A stretch of 64,000 nt of DNA, taken from NCBI RefSeq assembly GCF_025602895.1, contig NW_026516214.1, positions 868,001-932,000 on the forward strand, in the 5' to 3' direction. This stretch comes from Polychytrium aggregatum (Eukaryota > Chytridiomycota > Chytridiomycetes > Polychytriales). The notes under the pieces are model-generated. The model saw only the letters and a list, made by a program, of their open reading frames with translations. It was not told the origin of the DNA and did not search any database. Positions 14,440 to 26,194 of the stretch are shown one piece after another (positions within the stretch are counted from its first letter, which is position 1; each line of letters starts with the position of its first letter). Both the position numbers and the translations under genes were made by a program.

Positions 14440-16330
14440 CTACTCATCCCCGCTCAAGGTCGCAGGCACGGCCTTGGTCTCGGCGCTGGCACACGAGTGG
14501 TGGCAGTCGCCGAGGACAATGTCCTCGATGTCGTCGCTGTAGCCCTTGAACCACGGGTTCTTCTTCATGGCCTTTCTCCACCAGTTGCGGTACGTCTTGA
14601 TCATCAAGTCAGCCGCAACGGGCGAGTTCATGGCGTTGGCCCCCATGGCAAGGCGCTCCTGCTGGCCAGTCAGCATCGCATAGTCTTCCATCAAGATTTT
14701 TTTGATGAATCCCGGAAAGTACCAACCAACAAGGCTACCGACCACGGGAATTCGAAATACCGTGTCGAAAAAGCTCAGACGCTGTTCGTAAATGAATCGA
14801 CAGTGGCCCTTCCGTGTCGGGATGCAGTAGAGGCTCTGTTCGATTGAAAACAAAGAGTGAGTGATACTACCAAGAATGAGGTGCTTGAGATGGTCGCAAG
14901 GAGCACATGGTGTATCATCGTTGGCACCAATGGGCACTTGCCTGATCGCTTTTGGAGTCGTTTGTTGATATCAGCTTGAGAGTCACCAAAATGGGCGGAT
15001 GGAATTCAAACTCCGCAGTTATATTCTCAGGGCAGTCCGGGTTGACCTGAAGACCCCGGATGAACTTGCCATGGAACTGACAGTCGATCGTCATGGCGCT
15101 GGCAAGCTTGCGGTTGCCAATCGTCGTGTCGTGGGTGAACGGAAGCTGTGTCGGGGTCAATTGATCAGCGTCGAGCATGGTGAACCAATGAGCAGCAGCC
15201 CAAACCATCAGACCATCAGACTGACACCATTTCGCCGGACCCAAAGTGACCAGTGCGTTGTCGGCAGAGACGGCAGGACCAGGGTCCACGGCCGGAACCA
15301 TGCAACAGCACAGACAGAGCCATCAAGCCATGTGCTGGAAGCACCACCGCCGCGGCTCAAGCACCCACATGCGAAGGGTCCAAGAAGTTTTCCAGAAGCA
15401 GGCTATGATCGATATCGAGATCGACATATCCCGAGATCGCCTTGAGATCGCCGCCCCATGGATGATAGAGCTTTGGCTTGGGTACGTCTTGCATATCCTC
15501 GAGCGTGCCTGGCCAGACCTGGAAGCAACCCCGGTCCGAACACGATGATGAATGACGAGATGATGAGATGATGAGATAATGAGATAGTGAGATGATGAGA
15601 TGGTGAGATGATGAGATGGTGAGATGATGAGATGGTGAGATGATGAGATGATGAATGATGCGATAATGAGATGGTGAGATGATGAGATGATGAATGATGA
15701 GCAAACTCGGGGCGGTGTCTGCATCAGAAGATCAGGAGCCATCTCATGGCGGCGTGGATGCGATGGACGACACCACACCACACCATCACCACACCATCAC
15801 ATCACCACATCACCACATCACCACATCGCCATCACTCGTTGCAGACTCACCCAAACCCATCCGTCGGCCTCGTGTGCCGGATACGTCTGCACCTTGGCGT
15901 TGGCTGGGATCGAGCGGTCCTTGAGCAGGCTCGGGATATGCGAGACCTTGCCGTCAGTGTCGTATTGCCAGCCGTGATATCGGCACTCGAGCTTGCCGTC
16001 CATGATCCGGCCGACACTCAGCGGGGCGCTGCGGTGGGCACACTTGTCGGCAAAGACAACCGGCTGGTTGGTCTGTGGGTCGCGATAGAGAACAAGTGGC
16101 TCCTCCAGCAGGCGCAGGGCCGTTGGCTGCGTGGTGAGCAGCTCGTTGGAGGGGACGAGGGGATACCAGGTCTTCCGGAACTCGGTGGTCTGTTCATAGA
16201 AGAACGCACGGTTGGTGGCAATCTCGTCTTGGGTCCAGTTGGGGACGGGGCTGGCCATGGCGGTGGTGACGGTGGCGACGGTGGGATCGGTGCAGAAGGC
16301 AGAGGGGATCTGGGTCGGCGGCAGAGGCAA
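14440..16330 (-). CDS. Rieske [2Fe-2S] / pheophorbide a oxygenase-like non-haem iron oxygenase
   Basis: Predicted Rieske-type oxygenase: a 2Fe-2S centre passes electrons to a mononuclear iron that activates O2. Substrate unknown. Four exons: 16330..15851, 15518..15369, 15145..14942, 14835..14440 (1230 nt, 409 aa). Counting from 16330, the Rieske ligands are C97, H99, C116 and H119 (CAHRSAP ... CRYHGW). The mononuclear iron motif is N204, D207, H210, H215 (NFLDPSH joined to LPFTH). The C-terminal half contains EDYAMLTGQQERLA and YRNWWRK, as in the PaO domain of plant PaO/TIC55-type enzymes. A second start at 16258 (MASPVPNWT) is equally plausible. The tail has Cys spaced CHHSC. Intron 3 is GC-AG (donor GCAAGT at 14941). 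I saw no clear membrane anchor or targeting peptide. Confidence 0.85.
15545..15835. repeat. Minisatellite arrays in the Rieske gene intron
   Basis: Intron 1 (15519-15850) is almost filled by simple repeats. About 15545-15690 is a GATGA/GATGGTGA array with some 7-10 bp periodicity. About 15770-15835 is a CACCACATCA-type array. The exons on either side splice cleanly in phase, so the arrays lie wholly in intron sequence. Confidence 0.85.
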
Positions 16331-16810
16331 GCCAGATGGCGATGGATGTGGGTGGAGGAAAGGTGCTCGCGTTGGCTGCTGGTGCTCGGATGGCCGGAAG
16401 TGCTTCGAGGAAGAGCGATGCCGGCCAGATGCAGGCGAGAGAAGGCGATTTTATATCGGCGCCGATGGCCTCGAGCAGCGGGCGGGTCTGGGAGCGGGTC
16501 TGGGAGGGCCGCCGTGCTGTATCGACATGCTGCATTGGTGCTGATGTGTTGGAGCAGTGACTGTTGTGTTGGAGCTGGCTGTTGTGTTGGAGTGTCATGC
16601 TGTTGACCACCACACTCTACAACACTCCACAACACTTAACACTCGGCAGCCAGGCCGCCATGGCAATCAGCGGTGTTGTCATGGCTTGCTGTCGCTGGTC
16701 ACCAAATCGGCGTGCAGGAATGGCGGGTGAATGCCGGGTGCGGAGGAATCGAGGCGGGGAAACGACAGGGACCAAACAGCCGAAGCGAGCTCGGCGGTCT
16801 GGGAAGTCCT

Positions 16811-16885
16811 TGGCCGGTCTGCTTGGCCGGTCTGCTTGGCCGGTCTGCTTGGCCGGTCTGCTTGGCCGGTCTGCTTGGCCGGTCT
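16811..16885. repeat. 13-bp tandem repeat, about six copies
   Basis: Unit GGCCGGTCTGCTT repeated head-to-tail about 5.8 times with almost no variation. It is a minisatellite rather than a CRISPR array because no unique spacers separate the units. Confidence 0.92.
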
Positions 16886-17299
16886 CTGGGAAGCGAGCGG
16901 CAATTGCCATGGGCAAGAGTTGTGTGCAATTGCCATGGCCATGGCTCGCACGTTCGGTGCCGCTGTCGCAAGGCAACTCTCCCCCTCCGCATGTCAGGTG
17001 GCAGCAGCATTGGTCATCCGGGCTGTCGTCGGGTCCAGGTGGGATCTCCGAGCCGCAGATTTCCGAGCCGCAGATCACCAGGGTGCAATGTGCCAGTTTG
17101 CAGTGCGCCGCATTGTTTTCCCACGCTCAATGTCCTTCGCATGGTGATCATGTCGCTCTTGATCAGCGCGCCATGCTTCGCACAACATCAATTGGTCGTT
17201 GCTCATAAGTTTGCTATTTTGCACCATAGTCGATCCATCAAGAACGGGACACCTCGGATTTCGACCATCGACCACTTTTTTGTCACCCGAGCCAAATCC

Positions 17300-17500
17300 G
17301 CGCTGGCTATGACCATTTGACATCGCACTGCCGCATTGCGGTGCGACACTTTTTTAGAGTCTGCACAAGGTGGCTTCCATATTCAGTGACCAAGAGTGCC
17401 ATTCACCGCTGGCACTCCGAGGCCAGTGTGCTGGTCGATTGTGGAGACCAGAGAGCGACCAGAGGCTTTCACTCTCAGGCTGCCAAAGTGCTCGTTTCGT
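17300..17500 (-). repeat. Dispersed repeat copy 2 (inverted relative to copy 1)
   Basis: The reverse complement aligns with about 10055-10275. The strongest block is the stretch with GAGAGCGACC followed by CTTTCACTC and GCTGCCAAAG. It lies 300-500 bp upstream of glycosidase gene A. Neither copy has an evident ORF, poly-A tail or tRNA-like box, so the class of element cannot be named. Confidence 0.5.
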
Positions 17501-17795
17501 AGCATGTAAGACATAAGCTACCTGCATACTGCGCTGGCATATGTGATCGTGAGGACGTCTCGTTTACTCATGTGCTAAGTGTATGATGAATCTCATTGTC
17601 CCTTATCGTCTGATTCAATCACTAGCGTGCCCAATCAGGCATTGCTGCCGCACATCCGGCTGTTCTTTGTTTCGCCATTCTGAGCAGACTACATCACCCG
17701 TGCGATTTTCGGATGTCCTTTGCTCGAGTCTTGCTTGGAAACTCTTGGCTGTCCAACCTCTCATTCAAGACGCATTCCGTCCACTGCATTTCCTC

Positions 17796-20260
17796 ATGCG
17801 TCTCCTCTCCCTTGTTCTCTGTGCCGCAGCCAGCTGTGCTGCTCTCACATTCAGTCCAGACCAGTTCCCCATTTTGGGCGACAGCCTGGTCTCTCTGTCC
17901 AGCGCAGCTGACTATCCTTTTGACTGGGTTCCTACAGGCAATGTCCATGCCGAAACCACCTCGGTCTCCCATATCGAGCACCAGTGGATCATCGACAAGC
18001 ATGGACGTCAGAGACTGTTTCGAGGCATTAACGTCGTCTATAAAGGTACCCATCAATCGCCCGCATCTAGCTGAACGGCGTACGGTCCAAGCCTCCAGTT
18101 GCGTACCCTCTCAGGTCGCTTACCAGTACATCCTTCTCAATCTTTGCCTGAATGGGGTCAACAGCGTTTCCTTTCCACCCTATTCTGGATAAATGGGACC
18201 CTCAGTTCTCCTTCACCCGCGAAGATGTCGATTTCATCGCCGACCTCAACCTCAACATCATTCGCCTTGGTTGGTTTTGCAATCGCTCCGGCTGATCCAC
18301 CCAGGCTGTCTGGCCACTTGATCTCGCTTTGCAACGCATTCGCTGATGCTGTATCGATTGTAGGTGTCATGTGGGGTGGTGTCGAGCCTTGGCGCGGGAG
18401 CTACAACCAAACCTATATCGATGTTCTGAAGCAAATTGTTGCGAGGTGCCAAGAAAAAGTAGGTGCATCTGTTCATTGGCAAAGACAACTGCCACAGGAG
18501 AATAATGACGCTGCGGAACGATCGCCTTGGATCTTTGCAGGGCATTTATGTGCTCCTGGATATGCACCAAGATGTCCTGTCGGAGCGGTTCTGTGGTGAA
18601 GGCGTCCCCATGTGGGCATTCCACACAAACAAAATCGAGCAAGAGCATGGCTTTCCCTTCCCTTTGGAGAACCCATGGCCGCTCAATCAGTCGGACGACA
18701 TTCCCACGAAGCTGCAATGCGATACGCACGAGTGGTTCAGCTACCAGTTGACTGCCGCCGCATCGCGGGGCTATCAGAATCTGTATGACGACGAAGATGG
18801 CCTGGCAACTTCGATGGCTCGGTTTTGGGCCAAAGTAGCGTCCGAGTTCAAGGACTACGACAATGTCGTAGGTTACGACCTGATCAACGGTGCGTTTGCT
18901 GTCGTGACCGACCCGCGAACATCTCGAGTGGCGGCTCAGCAGAGTATAGAGAGTGCAGCAGCGACTTTCCAATGACAGCACATGTATCTGAGCAGAGCCC
19001 CTGCCCTGACCAACCGTATCTGGCGCTGATGAGCTCTTGTGCTATCCAGAGCCGTGGGCTGGCGATGTGTTCAAAAATCCGTTGCTCTTGAGTCCGGGTG
19101 TTGCCGATAGAAAGAATCTTCAGCCATTCTATGAAATTATCCATGAACATATCCGACAAGTCGATACCGACCGACTGATTTTCTTCGAGTCAGTGACTTG
19201 GGACAACTTTGTGGTCGGATTTACCCAACCACCAGGTGAGTTTCCCTGGCCAGCACAGCAGCGACTCAGGGAGGATCTGAGTCTCCGGCAAAGCTGGCGC
19301 AGTATGGTGCGAGAGGTCTGATCGCTCAGAGTCGCAGCAGTGTACGGCGCAATGGCCACCCAGCTCCAGCTCACGACCCAACCTGATCGAATCGGCGCGG
19401 CTGGTGAATCAATGTGCAGGCGGTAAAGAGTATCGGAACCGCTCGGTGCTGAGCTACCATCACTACGATAAGAAGCCCAACATGCTTGGAATCGAGAGAA
19501 CGTTCACAGAGCGGCTCCTGGATGCCAAACGGCTATCAACTGGGCTCATGATGACAGAATTCGACATTGCCTTTGGGGACGGGAAGCGCGCTGCCTGGCT
19601 CGAAAACGCCTTCCGACTGGCCGACAAACACTTCCAGAGCTGGATAGGGTTGGTAGCAAGCGTCAATGTCGATCCGTGCGGCGAGCACCCTCAGTCTCGA
19701 CTATGAGCGGCTCATCGGCGGGCTCCAGATTGTGGCGCCAACGCGGATACTGATGCCGATTTGCCTCGCAGGTGGGAGTACAAACGCTTTGTTCCCATTA
19801 CCGGGTTTGGCGACTTTATGTTTGATCCCCAAACGGGCGAGCTGGTCAAGGGCTTTGTGCCGCTGCTGAGTCGGCCGTTCGCCCAGGCGATTGCCGGCCG
19901 AGCTCTGTCCATGAGCTTTGATCCTGAGACAAAGCAGTTTGATTTGGAGTACGAGCTGATCCAGTCGAGCCGCACCAGCGTGACTGAGATCCGGTTCCTG
20001 AAGAGGTAAGCCGGCATGTGGGCATCTAGCTGTGCACTGGCTGACCGGGGCGCAACTGGGACGCCAGCCCGGCGCTGAACGATCGAGCTCCATCTTGCCG
20101 GTACAGGGTACAGTACCCCAACGGATTCCAGGTCAAAGTCAAGCCCTCCAAAGGCATCACCTGGGAAGTCAGTCCTCACAACGACGGCTTGGTGTTGGTC
20201 CGGGCCGACCCCCGGGCTCCACTTGGGGAGCGAGTCCATGTGTCGATCATTGAAAACTAA
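17796..20260 (+). CDS. GH5 endoglycoceramidase-like glycosidase, copy A (secreted)
   Basis: Predicted retaining beta-glycosidase of the GH5 endoglycoceramidase/EGCrP-like group, acting on glycosphingolipids or steryl glucosides; the substrate is not certain. Eight exons: 17796..18045, 18165..18269, 18364..18458, 18541..18889, 19050..19235, 19420..19648, 19772..20005, 20107..20260 (1602 nt, 533 aa). The start MRLLSLVLCAAASCAA is a typical signal peptide. Conserved blocks are RLFRGINVVYK, DVDFIADLNLNIIRLG, GVMWGGVEP, LLDMHQDV, the acid/base Glu267 in NEPWAGDVF, SYHHYD, and the nucleophile Glu375 in MMTEFDI. The C-terminal beta-sandwich ends in RFLKR joined to QYPNGF. It is followed head-to-tail by paralogue B with the same intron positions. 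Confidence 0.88.
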
Positions 20261-20610
20261 GCGTTGCTGCAAGGGGCCATCCTGCGTTTGGGGGAGGGTT
20301 GATGATCGCTCTATCCTCGATCGAGAATACATGCACACTCATCCAGGACGCCCAACAGTACCGCCGTCGCTGCCTGGCTGTGTTGATGTCTTGGTGCGCC
20401 GCGGCCTGCCCAATCGCTGCGCGTGCCTGCGAACATGTGGCTGGTCCGGTCCTGCGTCTTTGTCGCCATGGTCCTCGGTTCTGCCGCACCCTCTCGCCCA
20501 ACCGTCCGGCCGCCGGCCCGCAGCGAATCTCTGCGTCTGGCCTCGCTCGCCTCTCCCCCAAGTTGCATCCATCCCCAAAGGCATCCTCCGTCCGTCTGCA
20601 GCTTTCATCG
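20261..20610. other. Spacer between the two glycosidase genes
   Basis: 350 bp between the copy A stop and the copy B start. C-rich towards the B start; presumably holds the copy A terminator and copy B promoter. No gene or repeat recognised. Confidence 0.4.
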
Positions 20611-23303
20611 ATGACTTCAAAGCTGCTGTTTGTGCGCCTCATAGCTTTCTGTTTGTCTGTCCTGCCGGCCCTCGTCATCGCGCTGCCTGCTCCGGGCCTG
20701 CTCCCACAGCAAATTCTCTCGGACATCCGGCAACCGCAGCATCCATTCGACTGGATTCCGACGGGAAATCATCCACCTGCGATCGTCCCAATCTCCCACA
20801 TTAGCCAGCGCTCGTTCATCGACAGCTATGGACGGCAGCGTCTCTTTCGCGGCGTAAACGTTGTTGTTAAAGGTATGTCCGTGAGGCCAGCACGGATGTT
20901 GTCTGGAAGGCATTCATGAGCCCGTCGGTTCCTGATGTTGCTGGTCGATTTCGCCTGCAACTATGACCTCTAATGTACAAGGCCCAGGGCCCATCGGATG
21001 GCGAAGCGTGTCCGGACTTTGGCCCGTACTTATCCCTCCGCCACCATTGCAGGGCCGCCATGGCACCCAACGATCGACCGATGGGACCCACAACTGTCAT
21101 TCAGCCAAGAAGATGTGGACTTTATTGCCGATCTGAACCTCAACATCGTCAGATTAGGTGCATCACCGTGGCCGCCCTGCTTTCCTAGGTCGCATTGTCA
21201 TGCTGTCGAAATGGCATCTTGTCGAGCGCCACCTAATCAACGCAATCCACTCTATCTTGCCAGGCGTGATGTGGCCAGGCTTTGAGCCGAGCCGCGGGCA
21301 CTATAACTCGACCTACATCGCAATTCTCAAGACAATCGTTGAGCGATGCAGAGCAAAGGTGAGAGTGATTGGCCCAGCGTGCGGGCAAGCACATCGATCG
21401 ATAACTGTCCGGATACTTGGTAGTGAGCCTCGATTGTATTGCCGAGATGTCCGCAGCCTGGGATTGGGTCATGCGCCTGCATCTGCCCATCCTAACGCCG
21501 AAGCCCTCCAAATATCTACTACTCTTGCGTCGCTGGGTGCGCACGGATCGGTCTGGTTATGAAATGCTCGTCTTGCCGGAATCGGGGGCCCATCTGTCCG
21601 ACACACAACCAGGGCATTTACGTGCTGCTCAATATGCACCAAGATGTATTGTCGGAGAAGCTCTGCGGCGAAGGCATCCCTCTGTGGGCCGCTGAGGAGC
21701 TGCTCGTCCCAGCCAAGCAGAGCCAGGCCTTTCCGTTTCCACTCGAAGACCCATGGGCCCTGAACAACACGCAGGGCATTCCCTCGCGTGAGCGCTGCGA
21801 CACCCGCGATTGGTTCGAGTATCACTTTGCCGTAGCAACATCAAGGGCGTACCAGCGGCTCTATGACGACCGGAACGGCATCGGCCGGGCTATGGCGCTC
21901 TTCTGGGCAAGGGTTGCCCAGGAGTTTGGGCAGTATGATAATGTCCTGGGATACGAGCTCATCAACGGTACCTTTGGACTGATCTGCCGCTTTTGAAGGA
22001 GCACCTGCGTCGATTCTGATTTGCGAGCTTGATGCTGACTGCCGGGAACTAGAGGCGCATGAAATATTGTTGAATCTGAAGGCGAGGCTATCCAAGTTTG
22101 GAGAGTGTTCCTGGAGTCTGTGCTGACACCACCTCTGCGATGACACTTTCTGCCAAACAGAACCATGGGCAGGGGACGTCTTCAAGAACCCGCTGCTTCT
22201 TTCGCCAGGCGTTGCCGACCTCGTCAACTTGCAGCCCTTCTATGAGATGATTCATGCAGAGATCCGCAAAGTCGACAAGGAGCGCTTCGTGTTCTTCGAG
22301 TCCGTCACATGGGATAACGTCGCAGTCGGGTTCACACGGTCGCCAGGTGCGGTCTCTGTGCCATGGCTATCAGCAGCAGGTACCGCCAAAGTTCGCTGAC
22401 CGTCTTGGTGCAATCTACTCCAGGCGGATCGCATTACCGCAACAGGTCAGTCCTGAGCTACCACCACTACGACAAGCGCCCGAATGTGCTCAAGATCGAA
22501 AAGACATTCAAGGAGCGAATCCTGGATGCTGCTCGCCTCAAGATTGGGCTGATGCTCACCGAGTTTGATATCGCTTATCGGGCGTCCGAGTCGGTTGGCT
22601 GGATCAAAGAGACCCTGGCCTCGGCAGACCAGCATCTGCAGAGCTGGATCGGGTAGGAGCACCGCTGCACGGCCGGGGCAGTTGATATGCTGACGCTGAC
22701 TACGACTGCTGCTTGGCCATCGCCGCTGCATGTCCCATCTTGGCGACTGCTGACGTCTCCCGTGCATGTCCCTGCGATGACGCCCTTGAAGCTGGGAGTA
22801 CAAGCGGTTTCTCCCGATCACCGGATTTGGAGACTCGTTCTTTGATCCAGACACTGGAGAGCTCTGGCAGAAGATGGTCCCGCTGTTTTCTCGCCCCTAC
22901 GCACAGGCTGTTGCGGGCAAGATTACGTTCATGAACTTCAGCCAAGAGACCTCTCGGTATGAGCTGCGGTTTGTTGCCAATGAGGCCACCCAGCTTCAGA
23001 CCACCGAAATCCGGTTTTTGAAGCGGTAAGCAGTCGGATGCATGGCGCTGAGAATCGCTTTAGTGAGACAGCAGCAAGAGTCGCCGAGTCACGCAGTCAG
23101 CACCAGCTAAATGTGAGGGGGCTTCATTGCGATCCAGGACCCACTATCCAAACGGCTTCCGAGTCCGAATCTGGCCCTCAGTACTCTCGTGGGAGCATCC
23201 GGCTGAGCGGGACGATGGGCTTTTGATTCTGAAACCCAGCAGCCGAGTTCGGAATGGCGAAGAGATCACTGTGGTCATCACGGGCGATGTGCCGCAGACA
23301 TGA
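20611..23303 (+). CDS. GH5 endoglycoceramidase-like glycosidase, copy B (secreted)
   Basis: Tandem paralogue of copy A. Eight exons: 20611..20872, 21053..21157, 21264..21358, 21613..21967, 22161..22346, 22424..22652, 22792..23025, 23138..23303 (1632 nt, 543 aa). Five internal exons (105, 95, 186, 229, 234 nt) have exactly the same lengths as in copy A; only the first, fourth and last differ. Signal peptide region MTSKLLFVRLIAFCLSVLPA. Catalytic residues by alignment with A are Glu273 (NEPWAGDVF) and Glu381 (MLTEFDI). The KGPPWHP motif after the first intron is closer to the family norm than the copy A version (KAFPFHP). The C-terminal domain ends EEITVVITGDVPQT. Both copies look intact and probably functional. 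Confidence 0.88.
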
Positions 23304-23757
23304 GCCACCCAACGGCAGAGTCCAGTGCGCGGCACAGCGAAGGACCGGCGAGGGGCAGGCTGAAATACTCTCATCATGTACATTTTTGTGAACACGCCCT
23401 CATCGGTTTTTGGCTGCGAGGCAGGATCTGCATGGCCCGAGAACGCCGTGCTGCACCAAGTTCATGGTGCCAGGGTGCCGCATCGAGCTCATGGCCAGGC
23501 GTTCCCACCCACACACACACCGTCGCTTACCTAAGCATCGTCCAGCGCCCTCCCCGTCCAAAACGAAAACCGCCCACCGACAAGCGAGATCTCGCCCCAA
23601 CGCTGTTCCGTGCCTCCTGCTTCCTGCTGCCCCATCTGTCTCGGCCGCCGGGCTCGTCTGCGACCATACCAGACCTGCAGTGCTGCCGTGATACCTGCCA
23701 CAGCGCACACCCGATCGCTCCCGACTGCCCTAGAGCCGCTGCCGCTACTGCCGCACC
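23304..23757. promoter_or_regulatory. Upstream region of U1-70K gene
   Basis: 454 bp between same-strand genes, C-rich on the plus strand, containing a short ACAC run near 23510. No conserved coding sequence was seen. It presumably includes the U1-70K promoter. Confidence 0.4.
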
Positions 23758-25395
23758 ATGACCGCCGAGCTTCCGCCCCAGCTGCTGAAGCTCTTTGCCC
23801 CAAGACCGCCGCTGCCCCAGCTCCCACTCCCATATGCCCCGAAGCGAACTCTGACAAAGCGATCGATCCTGCAAGGCATCGGCAACTTCCTGCCGCTATG
23901 TGAAGGACATGACGCCGAATACGTGCCTGGAGAAACGCTCGAGGAGAAGAGGAAGCGCAAGGCAAGTCATGGATCGACGTGATCGCCCATGTCTATTGCA
24001 GTCTCGCAGTGGGTCAGGGAGCCGTGCCGCTGGCAGTTCGTGATCTGCCACCGCCGCACCGAACCGGTTGCTGATCCCTTTATTGCCGCCATCGCCATCG
24101 CCATCGCCATCGCCATCGCCATCGCCATCGCCATCGCCATCGCCATCGCCATCGCCTGTCGGGATATGCGTCGTTCCTGGCTCAACAATGGATATGCTCC
24201 GTAAACTCACGGCTCGACCCCTACGTCGTCCCATCGAAACCCATACCGCCCCTCCAAACTCGACATGCGGCCCAACTGCCTCCGTTTATTTACGCGTTGG
24301 ATATCACACTCACCCATCTGGACACCGGCTAGGCCCAGGAGAAGTCTGCCAAAGTCCAGCAAGCCATTGAGGAGGGACTTGCGAACTGGGACCCAGCGGC
24401 AGAGGGCAGGTTTTCGTCCGACCCATACAAGACACTCTTTGTCGGCGGCCTGGTGCGTACGATGGTGCATGATGGACGCGGCTCGCTTGTGTCGCTGGAA
24501 CCCTTGAACGAGTACCAATCATCCGACGAGACCTGGCGAACCCATCGGGCCGGAGCGATGCCACCCCAAAGCGTCCGCCACACTGACGGTTAAACTGCGC
24601 TCCTTTCCTCTGCACGTTGTGTAGTCGTATGAAACCACGGAGAAGATTCTGCGAAAGGCGTTTGATCAATTTGGTCCGATTCAGAGTGTAAGTCTTTCTT
24701 GGTCGATTGGATTGACAAGAGGAGAGGGCCGGAACCTGCAGTCGAGGGCTCTGTGGCTCGGAAGTAAGGACTACGCTGCTCCAGCAGGATGGTCTTCTCA
24801 TGCGTGCGGCTTGCATGTGTAGATCGAGGTTGTCAAGACATCCGAGGGAAAATCGCGCGGCTATGCTTTTATCGAGTACGAGCGGGAGAAGGACATGAAG
24901 ATCGCCTACAAAGAAGGCGACGGCATGAAGATTGATGGCCGACGTGTCGTGGTGGACGTCGAGCGTGGTCGTACTGTCAAGGGATGGAGACCGCGACGTC
25001 TGGGCGGCGGACTCGGCGGCACCCGCAACGGTCCTCCCGAGAAGAATCAAAAATATGCCGGCCGAGACGCTGGACCGGACTCGCGGGGCGACAGCCGATA
25101 CGATAGTCGATACGATAGTCGATACGACAGCCGATACGACCGCAGATACGACCAGCACGACAACAACCGCGATCGTGACCGCGGCTACGACCGAGACAGG
25201 GATCGAGACCGAGGATACGATCGAGACCGCGACAGGGACAGGGATAGGGACCGAGACAGGGAGCGCGATCGTGACAGAGACCGGGATCGTGGACGATACG
25301 GCGACCGAAAGAGAAGCCGCAGCCGGGAGCGTCATAGATCAAGGAGCCCCCGAGACGGGCGGAGCAATCGCGATGACCATTACCGAGACCGGTAG
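23758..25395 (+). CDS. SNP1: U1 snRNP 70 kDa protein (U1-70K)
   Basis: Core U1 snRNP subunit that binds stem-loop I of U1 snRNA and supports 5' splice-site recognition. Four exons: 23758..23961, 24339..24452, 24625..24687, 24823..25395 (954 nt, 317 aa). The N-terminus ([16 protein letters not shown]) matches the U1-70K leader. The RRM has RNP2 KTLFVGGL (99-106) and RNP1 RGYAFIEY (139-146), followed by the hallmark [20 protein letters not shown]. The tail has SRYD repeats, then RD/RE dipeptides and an RS-rich end, as expected. Intron 1 is GC-AG (donor GCAAGT at 23962) and contains a hexamer array. The TAG stop at 25393-25395 overlaps a possible GTAGGT donor, so a further 3' exon cannot be excluded. 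Confidence 0.95.
24085..24156. repeat. GCCATC hexanucleotide array in U1-70K intron 1
   Basis: Twelve nearly perfect copies of a 6-bp unit inside the GC-AG intron 23962-24338. Translating it gives alternating Ile-Ala or similar dipeptides, but it lies outside the spliced message. Confidence 0.93.
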
Positions 25396-26194
25396 GTGCC
25401 TTGGCCGCTGTCTGACCCGACACACTACATGCCGGCGAATGTATAGCTGTCCGCAGACGACCACTCCGGGCCGCATCCAACATGCCAACACTCACGCAAC
25501 CTTCCATCACCCTTATCAGCCGATACTGAGCCTCTCAACGGCCTGGAGCTGACGGCATGTGCATTGTGGAGCTGGATGCTGCTTGGCAACCAATTTGTGC
25601 CCTTTACCTCTCTACCCCTCTATACGCATGGCCCGTCGGCTGCTTTCCTATCCTGTGCGTTGGCTTTCACTGTCCTGGGCGTGAATGACTCCTACGCTTT
25701 CTCCCGGCTGCCCAAGGCCCTTGCTGGCCCACTGGCCTGCTGGTTCCTCTGCATCGTCAATATAAAGGTGGTGAGTTGTCGACAAAGCCGATCGGACAAC
25801 GCTCGATGGCAGGTAAAAGCGGCAGGTAACCACCCTGTTGTGATTGATCGCAGCGTTTCCAACATGAACTGGTCCGCCCGATTCCGAGACTGGGACACGA
25901 TTCGGTTGTTTCGTCCGCAATACATGCCTGCGTGCATTCCCCTCGACGGCTCGTTCCAAGCGCACTTGACTCCTGCACCAGTGCCTTGTGATTGCGCGCA
26001 CCTCGATCCAGTGCCCGGCGAGCTGTCATCGTCGAAATGTGCCCAGCATCATCACGGATCCATTCCCTACCACCACACCATTATCGCGCCAACACGATCT
26101 CGTCCAACAGCTCTATATTGGAGATCTACGGACCACTCCGGCTGGCCACATATCAGACATGGAATAGTAAACCGGCAAGCTTGACGTGCATCGA
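25396..26194. other. Convergent intergenic region U1-70K / BolA
   Basis: 799 bp between two convergent genes. One plus-strand frame stays open from 25564 to 26184, but its product shows no recognisable motif and no conserved splice pattern; I treat it as chance. 3' untranslated sequences of both genes are expected here. Confidence 0.45.

Larger units (their letters stand above)
16331..17795. promoter_or_regulatory. Long divergent intergenic region, Rieske gene / glycosidase A
   Basis: 1465 bp between divergent genes. Open frames here are short, overlap on both strands and match no family. The region holds a 13-bp tandem array (16811-16885), a doubled CCGAGCCGCAGAT unit near 17048-17074 and the second copy of the dispersed repeat (17300-17500). 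Presumably it includes the promoters of both flanking genes. Confidence 0.5.

Noticed and set aside
15746-16606. 286-codon plus-strand frame over the Rieske gene
   Set aside because: It is antisense to the exon with the Rieske ligands and runs through intron repeats; no conserved motif.
16811-16885. Possible CRISPR-like direct repeats
   Set aside because: The 13-bp units are contiguous with no unique spacers, and this is eukaryotic nuclear DNA. It is a minisatellite.
25564-26184. 206-codon plus-strand frame between U1-70K and BolA
   Set aside because: No recognisable domain, no support from splice patterns or composition, and it lies where two 3' untranslated regions are expected.
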